Source: Dyella subtropica (GTDB taxonomy: Bacteria; Pseudomonadota; Gammaproteobacteria; Xanthomonadales; Rhodanobacteraceae). From it: a DNA stretch of 64,000 bases. The notes under the pieces were generated by a model. The model saw nothing but the letters and a program-made list of their open reading frames with translations. It searched no databases and was not told where the DNA came from. This document shows, piece after piece, positions 56,331-64,000 of this stretch. The stretch spans positions 124,001-188,000 of the forward strand of contig NZ_JAPDPD010000004.1 in NCBI RefSeq assembly GCF_026283965.1, given 5' to 3'. The translations under genes were made by a program, and so were the position numbers. Position 1 is the first letter of the stretch; each line of letters opens with the position of its first letter.

Positions 56331-59300
56331 ACCGCCCCCGTTCCCGTCGTGACGGTGGAATCCAAGGGCGAACTGCCCGGAACATCCAGCGCGGTCAGCA
56401 GCGCATCCACCAATTCCTGCACGTGAGGTTCGGTCAGCATGCTGAGGTGATCGCCTGAGATGTTTTGCACGTCCAGCGGACCGGTGACGAAAGCACCCCA
56501 GCCCAGCGCGTTGTCCATCAGCAGGGTCGGCGAGATGCGCCTGGCATCTTCGGCATGGAGGTCGCGCGCGCGAATCAGGGTCACCGGGCCGTCATGCGAC
56601 CGAGGCCGGTAATGCGCCGCCAGTTGTTCGCTGGCTTTTTGCGCCGCGAGCATGGCGGCAAGCAGGGAGCGGCCCGCTTCGGCGGGCACCACTTCCAATT
56701 GCGCCATGCGCTGCAGCAGTCGCTCCATGCCTTCTGCCGCGGGACAGCCATCCAGCACCGCGGTCATTTCGCCGAGCGCGCGGCCAAAATAGCGTTCCAA
56801 CGTGCGCGCCGTCGCGGCCAGCCACTCGGCATCGTCGGCAGGTGCCGGCACCGTCGTCGGCACGGCTTCGGCGACGGCCGTATCGGGCAGGATGGCGTCG
56901 ATCAGCACCAGGCGATCCACGCGCTCCCCGGCCGCGTGCAATTGCCGCGACATCTCGAAAGCCACCAGGCCGCCGAAGGAATGGCCGGCCAGCAAGTAGG
57001 GCCCCGTCGCTTGCACGCCACGGATAGCCGCGATGTGGCGCGCGGCCAGCTCCTCCACCGTTTTCGCGCTCGGGCTGAGGCCGTCCACTTCCGGTGCCTG
57101 TAAGCCGAACAGGGGCTGACGGGGGCCGATATGGTGGGCCAGGCTCAGGTAGCACAACACGTTGCCGACCGCCGGGTGCACGCAGAACAGCGGCCGTCGA
57201 CCGCCCTTGGGCTGCAGCGGCACCACGGGCGTGCGCGCCTGGACGTGGCGATGACGGATGTGGCCGGCGACGCGCGCGACGGTGCCGCCTTGCAGCAGGG
57301 TGGTCAATCGGAACGTGGGATCGAGTGTTTCGCGGATTCGCGCCGCCAGGCGCACCGCCTGGATCGAATGCCCGCCCAGGTCGTGGGAATAGTGGTCATG
57401 AACACCGATCGCCTGCTGCTCCAGCACTTCTTCCCAAAGTTGAGCAAGCGCCAGCTCCAGCCGGTCCCGTGGCTGGGTCGCGTCGGCGCGCGCGGCAGGT
57501 GTCAGTGCGGCAGCCAGGCTGGGCAGCATCTGGCGGTCGATCTTGCCGTTGGGTGTCATGGGGAAGACGTTCAGCAGGACCAACTCGGCCGGCACCATGT
57601 GTTCCGGAAGACGCTCCAACAGCCAGCGGCGCAAGGCCGATGGTGCCGGCCGGGTGTCATAGGGGCTGGTGAGGTAGGCGACCAGGGTGGGCTCGCCGGC
57701 CCCTTGCTTCATCGCCACCACACAACGCCCTACGGATGGGTGTGAGGCCAGAACGGCCTCGATCTCGCCCAGTTCGACGCGGTGGCCACGGATCTTGACC
57801 TGATGGTCGATGCGTCCCAGAAACTCCAGTTGATGGCCGGGCAACCAGCGCACCAGGTCGCCGGTCTTGTAGAGGCGCGCCCCCGACCGATCGGAAAAGG
57901 GATCAGGCAGGAACCGCTCCGCCGTGAGCGCAGGACGTCCCAGATAGCCACGGGCGACACCGGTGCCGCCGATGTGCAATTCACCCGGCACCAGCAGCGG
58001 CACCGGCTGCATGTGCCGATCAAGCACGTAAAGCTCGGTATTGAGGATGGGACGCCCCAGCGGCACCGGCCCCTGTGCCGCGTCGATCTCGTGCGTGGAC
58101 GACCAGATGGTGGTTTCCGTCGGCCCGTACATGTTGAACAGCCGCGCTCCCGCGGCGATCAGGTGATCGGCCAAGGCCCGGTCCAGTGCTTCGCCGCCAC
58201 ACAGCAGCGTGAGGTGGGGGTAGGCCTGCCAGCCGCTGTCCACCAGTCCGCGCCACAGCGACGGCGTCGCTTGCAAGACCGTAGTGCCCGCGTCGGCGAT
58301 CCGCGCCGCCAGCAGGCCCGGATCCTGCACGGTGGTGCGATCGGCCACGATCACCATCGCCCCCAGGGCGAGCGGCAGCAGCAATTCCAGGGCGGCGATG
58401 TCGAAGGTCACCGCCGTGGTGGCGAGCAACCGGTCCGACGCGCTCAGCCCGAGACGTTCGGTCATGGCCGCCACGAAGTTGGACAAGGCGCGATGGGTCA
58501 CCACCACGCCTTTCGGCCGCCCGGTGGAACCGGACGTGTAAATCACATAGGCCGCGGCATCCGGCGCCGTGGATGGGAGACCTTCCGGATTCGGCGCAGG
58601 CTCGTCCTCCAGCGCATCCATCCACAGAACGCGGTCTGCGGGAACCAGGGTGGTCGCTTCCAACCCGCGCAGGCTTCCGTGCGTCAGCAGCAGCGGCAGC
58701 CCCGCATCCTCGAGCATGTAGCGCAGGCGCTCCGCCGGATGATGCGGATCGAGCGGCAGATAAGCACCGCCGGCCTTGAACACGGCAAGCATGCCGACCA
58801 CCAGATCCACGGAGCGGGGCAGGCACAGCGCCACCAGCAGATCCCCCCGCGGACATCTGCTGCGCAGGTGCCACGCAAGGTGGTCGGCGCGCCGTTCCAG
58901 CTCGGCATAGCTGAGCGATGCCGTCCCATCGCTCACCGCGATGGCATCGGGGTGGAGCCGGGCTTGTTTCGCCACCTGCTCGTGTATGGGTTCCAGGATC
59001 GGCGGCGTCGAGTCCCCGCGACCGGCGGCCAGCTGCTGCGCGCGTTCATCCGCGGCCATCAAGCGGGTGTCCGCGTAGCGGCCCTGAGGATTTCCCGCCA
59101 GATCGGCCAGCGCGGCGGCGTAATAGTGGCTCAGCCGGTCGAGCTGCTCTGCGTCGGCGAAGAGGCCGCGATCGCAGAGCAGGACGAGCCGCACGGCGCC
59201 CGTTCGCGCATCCAGGCTGAAATTGGCGGTCAGCGGGAAATTGGTCTCCTCGAAAATGTGGCCATCCAGCACTTCGGCGTCGGCGGTGTCTCGCAAGTCG

Positions 59301-62300
59301 CGGTAGACGTGGTAATGGGTGAAGTTGAATACGGCTTCGAACAGCGCGGCGCCGCCGTGATCGCGCTGGATCAAGGCCAGCGGATAGCGGCGATGCGGCA
59401 GCAACTCCACTTCCGCCTCGAAGGCGCGCGTCGCCAGATCGGTCCAGCTCTCTGCGTCCAGGCGCAGCCGCAGGGGCAACGTGTTGAGAAACAGGCCGAG
59501 CAACCGCTCCCCATCGGCCTCCTCCAGGCGCGTATGCGCCACCAAGCCAGTGACGATATCCGTGGCATTGCCCAACAGGCCCAGCACGCAGGCGTGTGCG
59601 GCCAGCAGCACACTCTTGACCGGTATGCCCATGCTGCGCGCGGCCCGCTTCAGACCTTCAGAGACCTCGGGGGGGATCGCGACCTCCCGTTCCACGACGC
59701 CGCCGGATGTTTCTTCGGCGAACGGAGCGCGCGGTAGCTTCAAGAATTCGCAACCGAACAGGCGGTGGCGCCAGAAATCCCGGCTCGTGCGCTGCGCAAG
59801 GGTCTGCCGTTCAAGGGCGATGAACTGCCGGTAAGACAGGGTGGGAGCGGCCAAGGCCGGCAACGCCGTACCCTCGATGCGGGCGAAGTATTCCTGAAAC
59901 AGTTCGGTCAGGAAGCTCGCCACGCTCCAGCCGTCCAGGATGGCGTGATGGAAGCTGAGGGTGAACTGGAAGCGTGCCGGGTCCAGGCGCTGGATATGGA
60001 CGTCCAGCAGCGGCGCTCGACGCCAGTCGCGGACGTGCTGCTGCTTCGCCTCGACCAGGCGCGCCACCGCGGCATCGCAGGCTGCGGGCGAAAGCGTCGA
60101 AAGGTCTTCGATCGAAACGGGAATGGGCGCTCGACGGTGGACGAGTTGCAGCGGCTCGCTGAAGTTCGACAGGTCGAATGAAGTGCGCAACATGCCGTGC
60201 CGCCGTGCGATGGCGTCGAGCGCATCCCGCAGAAAACCGGCATCGAAAGGGGCGCGCAGCCGATAGCTGAAGACGTCGTGATAGGTGGCCCCACCGTCGC
60301 TCAGGTCGGAGTGATAGAGCATGCCCAACTGCAGCGTGGCCAGCGGAAAGGCGTCTTCGACATCCGCCGGCATGCGTGCGAGATCAGCGGAGCCAATCAG
60401 GGAGAACGCCGCACTGTCCAAGGCCGTCGCGATCGCCGGATCGCTGCCGTTGGCGAGTTCTCGCAGCAAGCCGTCGATGGTCTGCAAGCGGAAGAGCTGC
60501 TGCACGGAAATGGACAGCCCGCATTGCTGGGCCCGCCCGCAGACCTGGATGCTGCGGATGCTGTCGCCGCCTAGCACGAAGAAATTGTCGCGCGTACCCA
60601 CCTTTTCCAGCCCCAGCACATCGCACCAGATGGCAGCCAGCTCACGCTCGTGCTCGGTTCGCGGCGCCACGAAATCGGTGGTCATCTCCGGCCGCTCGGC
60701 GGGCGGAGGCGGCAGCGCCGCACGATCGATCTTGCCGTTGCGGGTCAGGGGCAGCGCTTCGAGCGTGACCACGGCGGCGGGAATCATGTAGTCGGGCAGG
60801 CGTTCGGTCAGGAAGCGCCGCAGGTCGTCCAGCAACACGATGCCATCCGGCCGGCGGGTGACGTAGGCGACCAGGCGCGGTTCGCCCGGCACGTCCTCGC
60901 GCAGCAGCACGACGGCTTCGCGCAGAGTGGGGTATTCCGACATCACCGCTTCGATTTCCGCCAATTCGATGCGGAAGCCGCGAATTTTCACCTGATGGTC
61001 GATGCGGCCGAGATATTCGATTTCGCCGTCGGCGCGGCGCCGCGCCAAGTCGCCGGATCGATAGAGACGCGCTCCCGCTGCGCCGGAGAACGGATCAGGC
61101 ACAAAGCGCGCGGCGGTCAGCGCTGGACGATTTAGATAGCCGCGAGCCACACCGGCGCCGCCGACGTACATTTCGCCGATCACGCCCGGCGGCACCGGCT
61201 CGCCATGAGGGTCGAGCACGTACAGGCACAGATCGCGCAGGGGCGCGCCGATCAGGCTGCCGGGGTCGGTCTCGGCGTCGGCCTGCGTGACCGGCCGGCA
61301 GGTGACATGGACGGTGGTCTCAGTGATGCCGTACATGTTGACCAGCCTGGGTTTGCTGTCGCCGTAGCGGCGAAACCAGCCGCGCAGCCGGCGAAAATCC
61401 AGGGCCTCGCCGCCGAAGATGACCAGCCGCAGCGCGGGCGGGCAGGGGGCGTCGGCGGTCTCGCAGGCACGCACCAGTTGCCAGAAAGCCGAAGGCGTCT
61501 GGTTCAGCACCGTCACTTCCTCGGTGACCAGCAGTTCCAGCAGCGCCTCGGGCGAGCGGGTCTGCCAGAACGGCACCACGATCAGTCGCCCGCCATGCAG
61601 CAGCGCGCCCCAGATTTCCCAGACCGAGAAATCGAAGGCATAGGAATGGAACAAGGTCCACACGTCACCCGGTGCAGGCGTGAAAGCCTGTTCCGTGGCC
61701 TGGAACAGGCGCACCACGTTCCGGTGTTCCACCGGGACGCCTTTGGGGCGTCCGGTGGAGCCGGAGGTGTAGATCACGTAAGCGGCGTGGCCGGGGCCTA
61801 CACCACTTTGCGGGCAGGTTTGGGGCTGTGCCGCGATGGCGACCGCATCGGCATCCAGGCACACCGACGGCGGGTGCGCGGCCGGCAGGCGGCCCAGCAG
61901 ATCATGCTGGGTCACAACGAGCCGGGCGCCGGTGTCGTCCAGCATGAAGCCGAGCCGTTCGGCCGGATAGGCGGTTTCCATGGGCACGTAGACGCCACCG
62001 GCCTTCAGCACGCCGAGGATGGCCACCACGACTTCGGGCGAACGATCGAAGAAAAGCGCGACACGGACTTCCGGACCGACGCCCTGGCTACGCAGATAGT
62101 TGGCCAGCCGGTTGGCCCGCAGCTCCAGTTCGAGATAGCTGATCCGCTGGCTGCGGAAACTCAGGGCGATGGCGTCGGGCGTTTCGGCGGCGCGTTGCGC
62201 GAACAGCTCGTGCAGACAACCGCCCAGGCGCCCACTGTCCTCCAACGGCGGCTGCGGCGACGGCAGCAAGGCCGCGCGCTCGTCCGGCGCAAGCATGGGT

Positions 62301-64000
62301 AAGGCCGACAGGCGGCGCAGCGGATCGGCGCTCGCGGCCACCAGCAACACGCGGTAGTGGCGCAGCAGGCGTTCTATGGTCTGCGCGTCGAACAGGTCGG
62401 TGGCGTAATCCACGTGGCCGGCCAAACCGCCTTCGCACTCATGCAGTTCGACCGTGAGGTCGAAGCGTGCCGCGTTCGGATCGAGGGGGTAATCGGAGAA
62501 AACCAGCCCGGGCAAGAGCAGCGGCGCCATCGGCGCGTTTTGCAGCACAAACATGACCTGAAACAACGGCTGCCTGCTGAGATCACGCTCCGGTTGTAGC
62601 AGGCGCACCACTTCGTCGAAGGGAAGGTCCTGGTGGGCGTAGGCGTCCAGGGCGGTCTGCCGCACGCGCGCCAGCAGTTCGGCAAAGCTGGGGTCCGCGG
62701 ATAGATCACTGCGCAGGACGAGGGTATTGGCAAAAAAGCCGACCGCGTCTTCCATCTCGGTCAACGGCCGGTTCGCTACAGGCGTGCCGATCGCTATGTC
62801 GTTTTGCCCGGTATAGCGGTGAAGCAAGGCCTTGAAGGCCGCCAGCAGCACCATGTACAGCGTCACCTTGTGGCGACGCGCCAGATCGTTCAATGCGACG
62901 CAGGTTGGCGCGTCGAGAGAGAAGGGCTGGCGCGCGCCGCGGAAGCTGGGCATCGCCGGTCGAGGCCGATCGGTGGGGATTTGCAGCGGTTCGATGCCGG
63001 CCAGCCGCGTGCGCCAGAAGTCCAGCAGGTTCGGCAAGACACTTTGGAGTTCGCGTCGTTGCCAGGCGGCGAAATCCAGGTAGTGGAAGGCCAGCGGCGG
63101 AAGGCTGGCCGCGGCGCCGCCGGTTTCCGCCGCGCGGTAGCCGGCCACCAGGTCGCGGCACAGCACGCCGACGGACCACGCATCCGAAACGAGGTGGTGC
63201 ATCACCAGCACGGCGACGTGTTCGGTTTCCGACAGACGCACCAGGGTGGCGCGCATCAGCGGCGGACTGGCCAGATCGAAAGGCTTGGCGCATTCCGTGG
63301 CGATCAACGCGGCCAGTTCCGCCTGCACCGTGTCCGCCGGCCGGTCCGCCAGGTCGATGCGCTGCAAGGCCAGGCTCGCGGCTGGCTGGATCAGCTGGTA
63401 AGCCTGCAGATCGTCCATCCGGAAGCCGGTGCGCAGCCCTTCCTGGCGGTGGAGCATGAGATTGAGGCCGGCTTCCAGGCTGTCGGCATTCAGCCGCCCC
63501 TCGATACGGACGGCCGCGGGCGTGTGGTAAGCGGTGGTGCCGGGTGTCAGCTGCTCAAGAAACCACAGCCTTTGCTGGGTGAACGACAAAGGCCACCGGC
63601 GGTCACGCGCCACCACTTCAAGCCGCTCGCGCGCATGCGACGAGGCGTTTGGGTCGAAGCGAGCGGTGTCGATCCACGCCGCCAGGGCAGCCAGGTTGCG
63701 GCTGTCGAACAAAGCGGCGACTGGAATATCCACCTCGAACGCGCCTTTCAATCGGGCAAGCATTTGCATGGCCAAAATCGAATGGCCGCCCAGGTCGAAG
63801 AAATGGTCGTTCACGCCGATCTGTTCCAGCCCCAAAAGCTGCGACCAGATATCGGCCAGGATTTGCTCGCTGGCCGTGCGTGGGGCTTCATAGGGCGGCC
63901 GTCCAAGCCGCCGCGCTTGCTCGGGTGCCGGCAAGGCCTTGCGGTCGACCTTGCCGGTGATGGTCCGGGGCAGCTCGGAAAGCGTGACGAAGGCGGCCGG
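56327..64000 (-). CDS. Non-ribosomal peptide synthetase, 5' end outside the window
   Basis: The minus-strand frame is open to the window edge; at least 2,557 residues are present. The residues before the internal TTG at 63934 read ...TGKVDRKA, the end of an adenylation domain, so the gene starts upstream. Visible order: (A end)-PCP-C-A-PCP-C-A-PCP-TE. Carrier serines at 63779-63781, 60560-60562 and 57365-57367; thioesterase nucleophile in GHSFGG at 56978-56980. By pocket residues read by eye the two complete A domains look specific for Thr and Gly. No epimerisation domain is seen. Cytoplasmic; the product is released by the TE as an acid or ring. Stop overlaps the glycosyltransferase start. 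Confidence 0.97.
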   Translation of the reverse strand, partial: PAAFVTLSELPRTITGKVDRKALPAPEQARRLGRPPYEAPRTASEQILADIWSQLLGLEQIGVNDHFFDLGGHSILAMQMLARLKGAFEVDIPVAALFDSRNLAALAAWIDTARFDPNASSHARERLEVVARDRRWPLSFTQQRLWFLEQLTPGTTAYHTPAAVRIEGRLNADSLEAGLNLMLHRQEGLRTGFRMDDLQAYQLIQPAASLALQRIDLADRPADTVQAELAALIATECAKPFDLASPPLMRATLVRLSETEHVAVLVMHHLVSDAWSVGVLCRDLVAGYRAAETGGAAASLPPLAFHYLDFAAWQRRELQSVLPNLLDFWRTRLAGIEPLQIPTDRPRPAMPSFRGARQPFSLDAPTCVALNDLARRHKVTLYMVLLAAFKALLHRYTGQNDIAIGTPVANRPLTEMEDAVGFFANTLVLRSDLSADPSFAELLARVRQTALDAYAHQDLPFDEVVRLLQPERDLSRQPLFQVMFVLQNAPMAPLLLPGLVFSDYPLDPNAARFDLTVELHECEGGLAGHVDYATDLFDAQTIERLLRHYRVLLVAASADPLRRLSALPMLAPDERAALLPSPQPPLEDSGRLGGCLHELFAQRAAETPDAIALSFRSQRISYLELELRANRLANYLRSQGVGPEVRVALFFDRSPEVVVAILGVLKAGGVYVPMETAYPAERLGFMLDDTGARLVVTQHDLLGRLPAAHPPSVCLDADAVAIAAQPQTCPQSGVGPGHAAYVIYTSGSTGRPKGVPVEHRNVVRLFQATEQAFTPAPGDVWTLFHSYAFDFSVWEIWGALLHGGRLIVVPFWQTRSPEALLELLVTEEVTVLNQTPSAFWQLVRACETADAPCPPALRLVIFGGEALDFRRLRGWFRRYGDSKPRLVNMYGITETTVHVTCRPVTQADAETDPGSLIGAPLRDLCLYVLDPHGEPVPPGVIGEMYVGGAGVARGYLNRPALTAARFVPDPFSGAAGARLYRSGDLARRRADGEIEYLGRIDHQVKIRGFRIELAEIEAVMSEYPTLREAVVLLREDVPGEPRLVAYVTRRPDGIVLLDDLRRFLTERLPDYMIPAAVVTLEALPLTRNGKIDRAALPPPPAERPEMTTDFVAPRTEHERELAAIWCDVLGLEKVGTRDNFFVLGGDSIRSIQVCGRAQQCGLSISVQQLFRLQTIDGLLRELANGSDPAIATALDSAAFSLIGSADLARMPADVEDAFPLATLQLGMLYHSDLSDGGATYHDVFSYRLRAPFDAGFLRDALDAIARRHGMLRTSFDLSNFSEPLQLVHRRAPIPVSIEDLSTLSPAACDAAVARLVEAKQQHVRDWRRAPLLDVHIQRLDPARFQFTLSFHHAILDGWSVASFLTELFQEYFARIEGTALPALAAPTLSYRQFIALERQTLAQRTSRDFWRHRLFGCEFLKLPRAPFAEETSGGVVEREVAIPPEVSEGLKRAARSMGIPVKSVLLAAHACVLGLLGNATDIVTGLVAHTRLEEADGERLLGLFLNTLPLRLRLDAESWTDLATRAFEAEVELLPHRRYPLALIQRDHGGAALFEAVFNFTHYHVYRDLRDTADAEVLDGHIFEETNFPLTANFSLDARTGAVRLVLLCDRGLFADAEQLDRLSHYYAAALADLAGNPQGRYADTRLMAADERAQQLAAGRGDSTPPILEPIHEQVAKQARLHPDAIAVSDGTASLSYAELERRADHLAWHLRSRCPRGDLLVALCLPRSVDLVVGMLAVFKAGGAYLPLDPHHPAERLRYMLEDAGLPLLLTHGSLRGLEATTLVPADRVLWMDALEDEPAPNPEGLPSTAPDAAAYVIYTSGSTGRPKGVVVTHRALSNFVAAMTERLGLSASDRLLATTAVTFDIAALELLLPLALGAMVIVADRTTVQDPGLLAARIADAGTTVLQATPSLWRGLVDSGWQAYPHLTLLCGGEALDRALADHLIAAGARLFNMYGPTETTIWSSTHEIDAAQGPVPLGRPILNTELYVLDRHMQPVPLLVPGELHIGGTGVARGYLGRPALTAERFLPDPFSDRSGARLYKTGDLVRWLPGHQLEFLGRIDHQVKIRGHRVELGEIEAVLASHPSVGRCVVAMKQGAGEPTLVAYLTSPYDTRPAPSALRRWLLERLPEHMVPAELVLLNVFPMTPNGKIDRQMLPSLAAALTPAARADATQPRDRLELALAQLWEEVLEQQAIGVHDHYSHDLGGHSIQAVRLAARIRETLDPTFRLTTLLQGGTVARVAGHIRHRHVQARTPVVPLQPKGGRRPLFCVHPAVGNVLCYLSLAHHIGPRQPLFGLQAPEVDGLSPSAKTVEELAARHIAAIRGVQATGPYLLAGHSFGGLVAFEMSRQLHAAGERVDRLVLIDAILPDTAVAEAVPTTVPAPADDAEWLAATARTLERYFGRALGEMTAVLDGCPAAEGMERLLQRMAQLEVVPAEAGRSLLAAMLAAQKASEQLAAHYRPRSHDGPVTLIRARDLHAEDARRISPTLLMDNALGWGAFVTGPLDVQNISGDHLSMLTEPHVQELVDALLTALDVPGSSPLDSTVTTGTGAV
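56400..57240 (-). other. NRPS terminal thioesterase domain
   Basis: An integrated type I thioesterase follows the last carrier: LFCVHPAVGN at its start, nucleophile GHSFGG (Ser at 56978-56980), and GDHLSML as the histidine motif near 56450. It releases the chain, by hydrolysis or macrocyclisation; which one cannot be told. Confidence 0.88.
57270..60390 (-). other. NRPS module: C-A(Gly predicted)-PCP
   Basis: Condensation domain about 59050-60390 of a different subtype (PLATLQLGMLYHS; FHHAILDG). Adenylation domain about 57525-59000; code from FDIAAL, LQATPS, LLCGGE and MYGPTETTIW is D-I-L-Q-L-G-M-I-W, close to known glycine codes. The carrier domain reads HDHYSHDLGGHSI (serine 57365-57367), one residue longer than the usual DxFFDLGGHS loop. 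Confidence 0.75.
60450..63600 (-). other. NRPS module: C-A(Thr predicted)-PCP
   Basis: Condensation domain about 62270-63600 with HHLVSDA (last Gly of HHxxxDG is Ala). Adenylation domain about 60715-62225 with YTSGSTGRPKG. Code read from FDFSVW, LNQTPS, VIFGGE and MYGITETTVH is D-F-W-N-I-G-M-V-H, the established threonine code. The following carrier domain has LGGDSI (serine 60560-60562), a variant often found before epimerisation or D-configured steps, but no E domain follows. Confidence 0.82.

Noticed and set aside
57782-59737. 651-codon plus-strand frame within the NRPS
   Set aside because: Antisense to a complete adenylation and condensation domain with all core motifs; no RBS and no similarity recognised.
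59050-60390. Epimerisation domain after the LGGDS carrier
   Set aside because: The domain opens with a condensation-type motif, has HHAILDG, and is followed by an A domain as in an elongation module.
63934-63934. Start of the NRPS gene at 63934
   Set aside because: Upstream codons in frame encode the last adenylation motif (TGKVDRKA), so the gene continues beyond the window.
1-64000. tRNA, rRNA, CRISPR array or insertion sequence
   Set aside because: No cloverleaf-like tRNA, no regularly spaced short repeats and no transposase motif were seen; the fragments in 49.5-50.0 kb are too short to call an IS remnant.

Overview
The window is high-GC, densely coding DNA from a Gram-negative bacterium: there are chaperone-usher fimbriae, an outer-membrane porin and periplasmic signal peptides. 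The codon usage, the REP-type inverted repeat at 39.8-40.0 kb and the gene mix suggest a gammaproteobacterium of the Lysobacterales (Xanthomonadaceae/Rhodanobacteraceae, for example a Luteibacter/Dyella-like genus). That placement is inference; no rRNA or housekeeping marker is present.

Region 1 (1-33.85 kb, + strand) is the 3' part of a large biosynthetic locus. It holds the end of a very long hybrid polyketide synthase/non-ribosomal peptide synthetase gene (at least 9,770 codons; its start is outside the window), followed by a cytochrome P450, a MATE-family exporter, a type II thioesterase and a Sfp-type phosphopantetheinyl transferase. The modules carry no acyltransferase domain, only KS-to-processing-domain linkers that look like AT-docking remnants, so this is a trans-AT assembly line. 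The order read here is KR-ACP / KS-DH-KR-ACP / KS-DH-ACP / KS-DH-KR-ACP / KS-KR-ACP / KS-KR-cMT-ACP-DH-ACP / KS0-PCP / C-A(Ser predicted)-PCP-TE. The inferred product is a partly unsaturated, C-methylated polyketide chain ending in a serine unit, released by the TE and tailored by the P450.

Region 2 (33.85-39.8 kb, + strand) is a four-gene chaperone-usher fimbrial operon with two DUF1120-like pilin subunits. It lies between the 3' end of the phosphopantetheinyl transferase gene and a second, diverged copy of that same 3' end, which suggests that a segment was inserted or rearranged here. A REP-type inverted repeat follows.

Region 3 (40.0-48.8 kb, - strand) has a thioredoxin-fold protein, an exported protoglobin-like haem protein with a clear intrinsic terminator, and a five-gene, mostly overlapping operon: HEAT-repeat membrane protein, processive family 2 glycosyltransferase, TPR/beta-barrel outer-membrane protein of YaiO type, LTA-synthase-like membrane sulfatase-fold transferase, and an exported TIM-barrel-like protein. 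Together these look like a synthase-dependent exopolysaccharide system.

Region 4 (48.8-50.2 kb) has no intact gene. It contains a decayed reading frame for a small Tyr-Gly-Asn-repeat secreted protein with an in-frame stop, and two hairpins.

Region 5 (50.2-64 kb) is a second biosynthetic locus, an NRPS: a cyclic-peptide-type ABC exporter (+) facing an operon (-) whose last visible upstream gene is a multimodular NRPS (...A)-PCP-C-A(Thr)-PCP-C-A(Gly)-PCP-TE, followed by a UGT-like glycosyltransferase, an AsnB-type amidotransferase, an MbtH protein and an Asp/Glu racemase-family protein. It is plausibly the end of a pathway to a glycosylated, amidated peptide ending in Thr-Gly.
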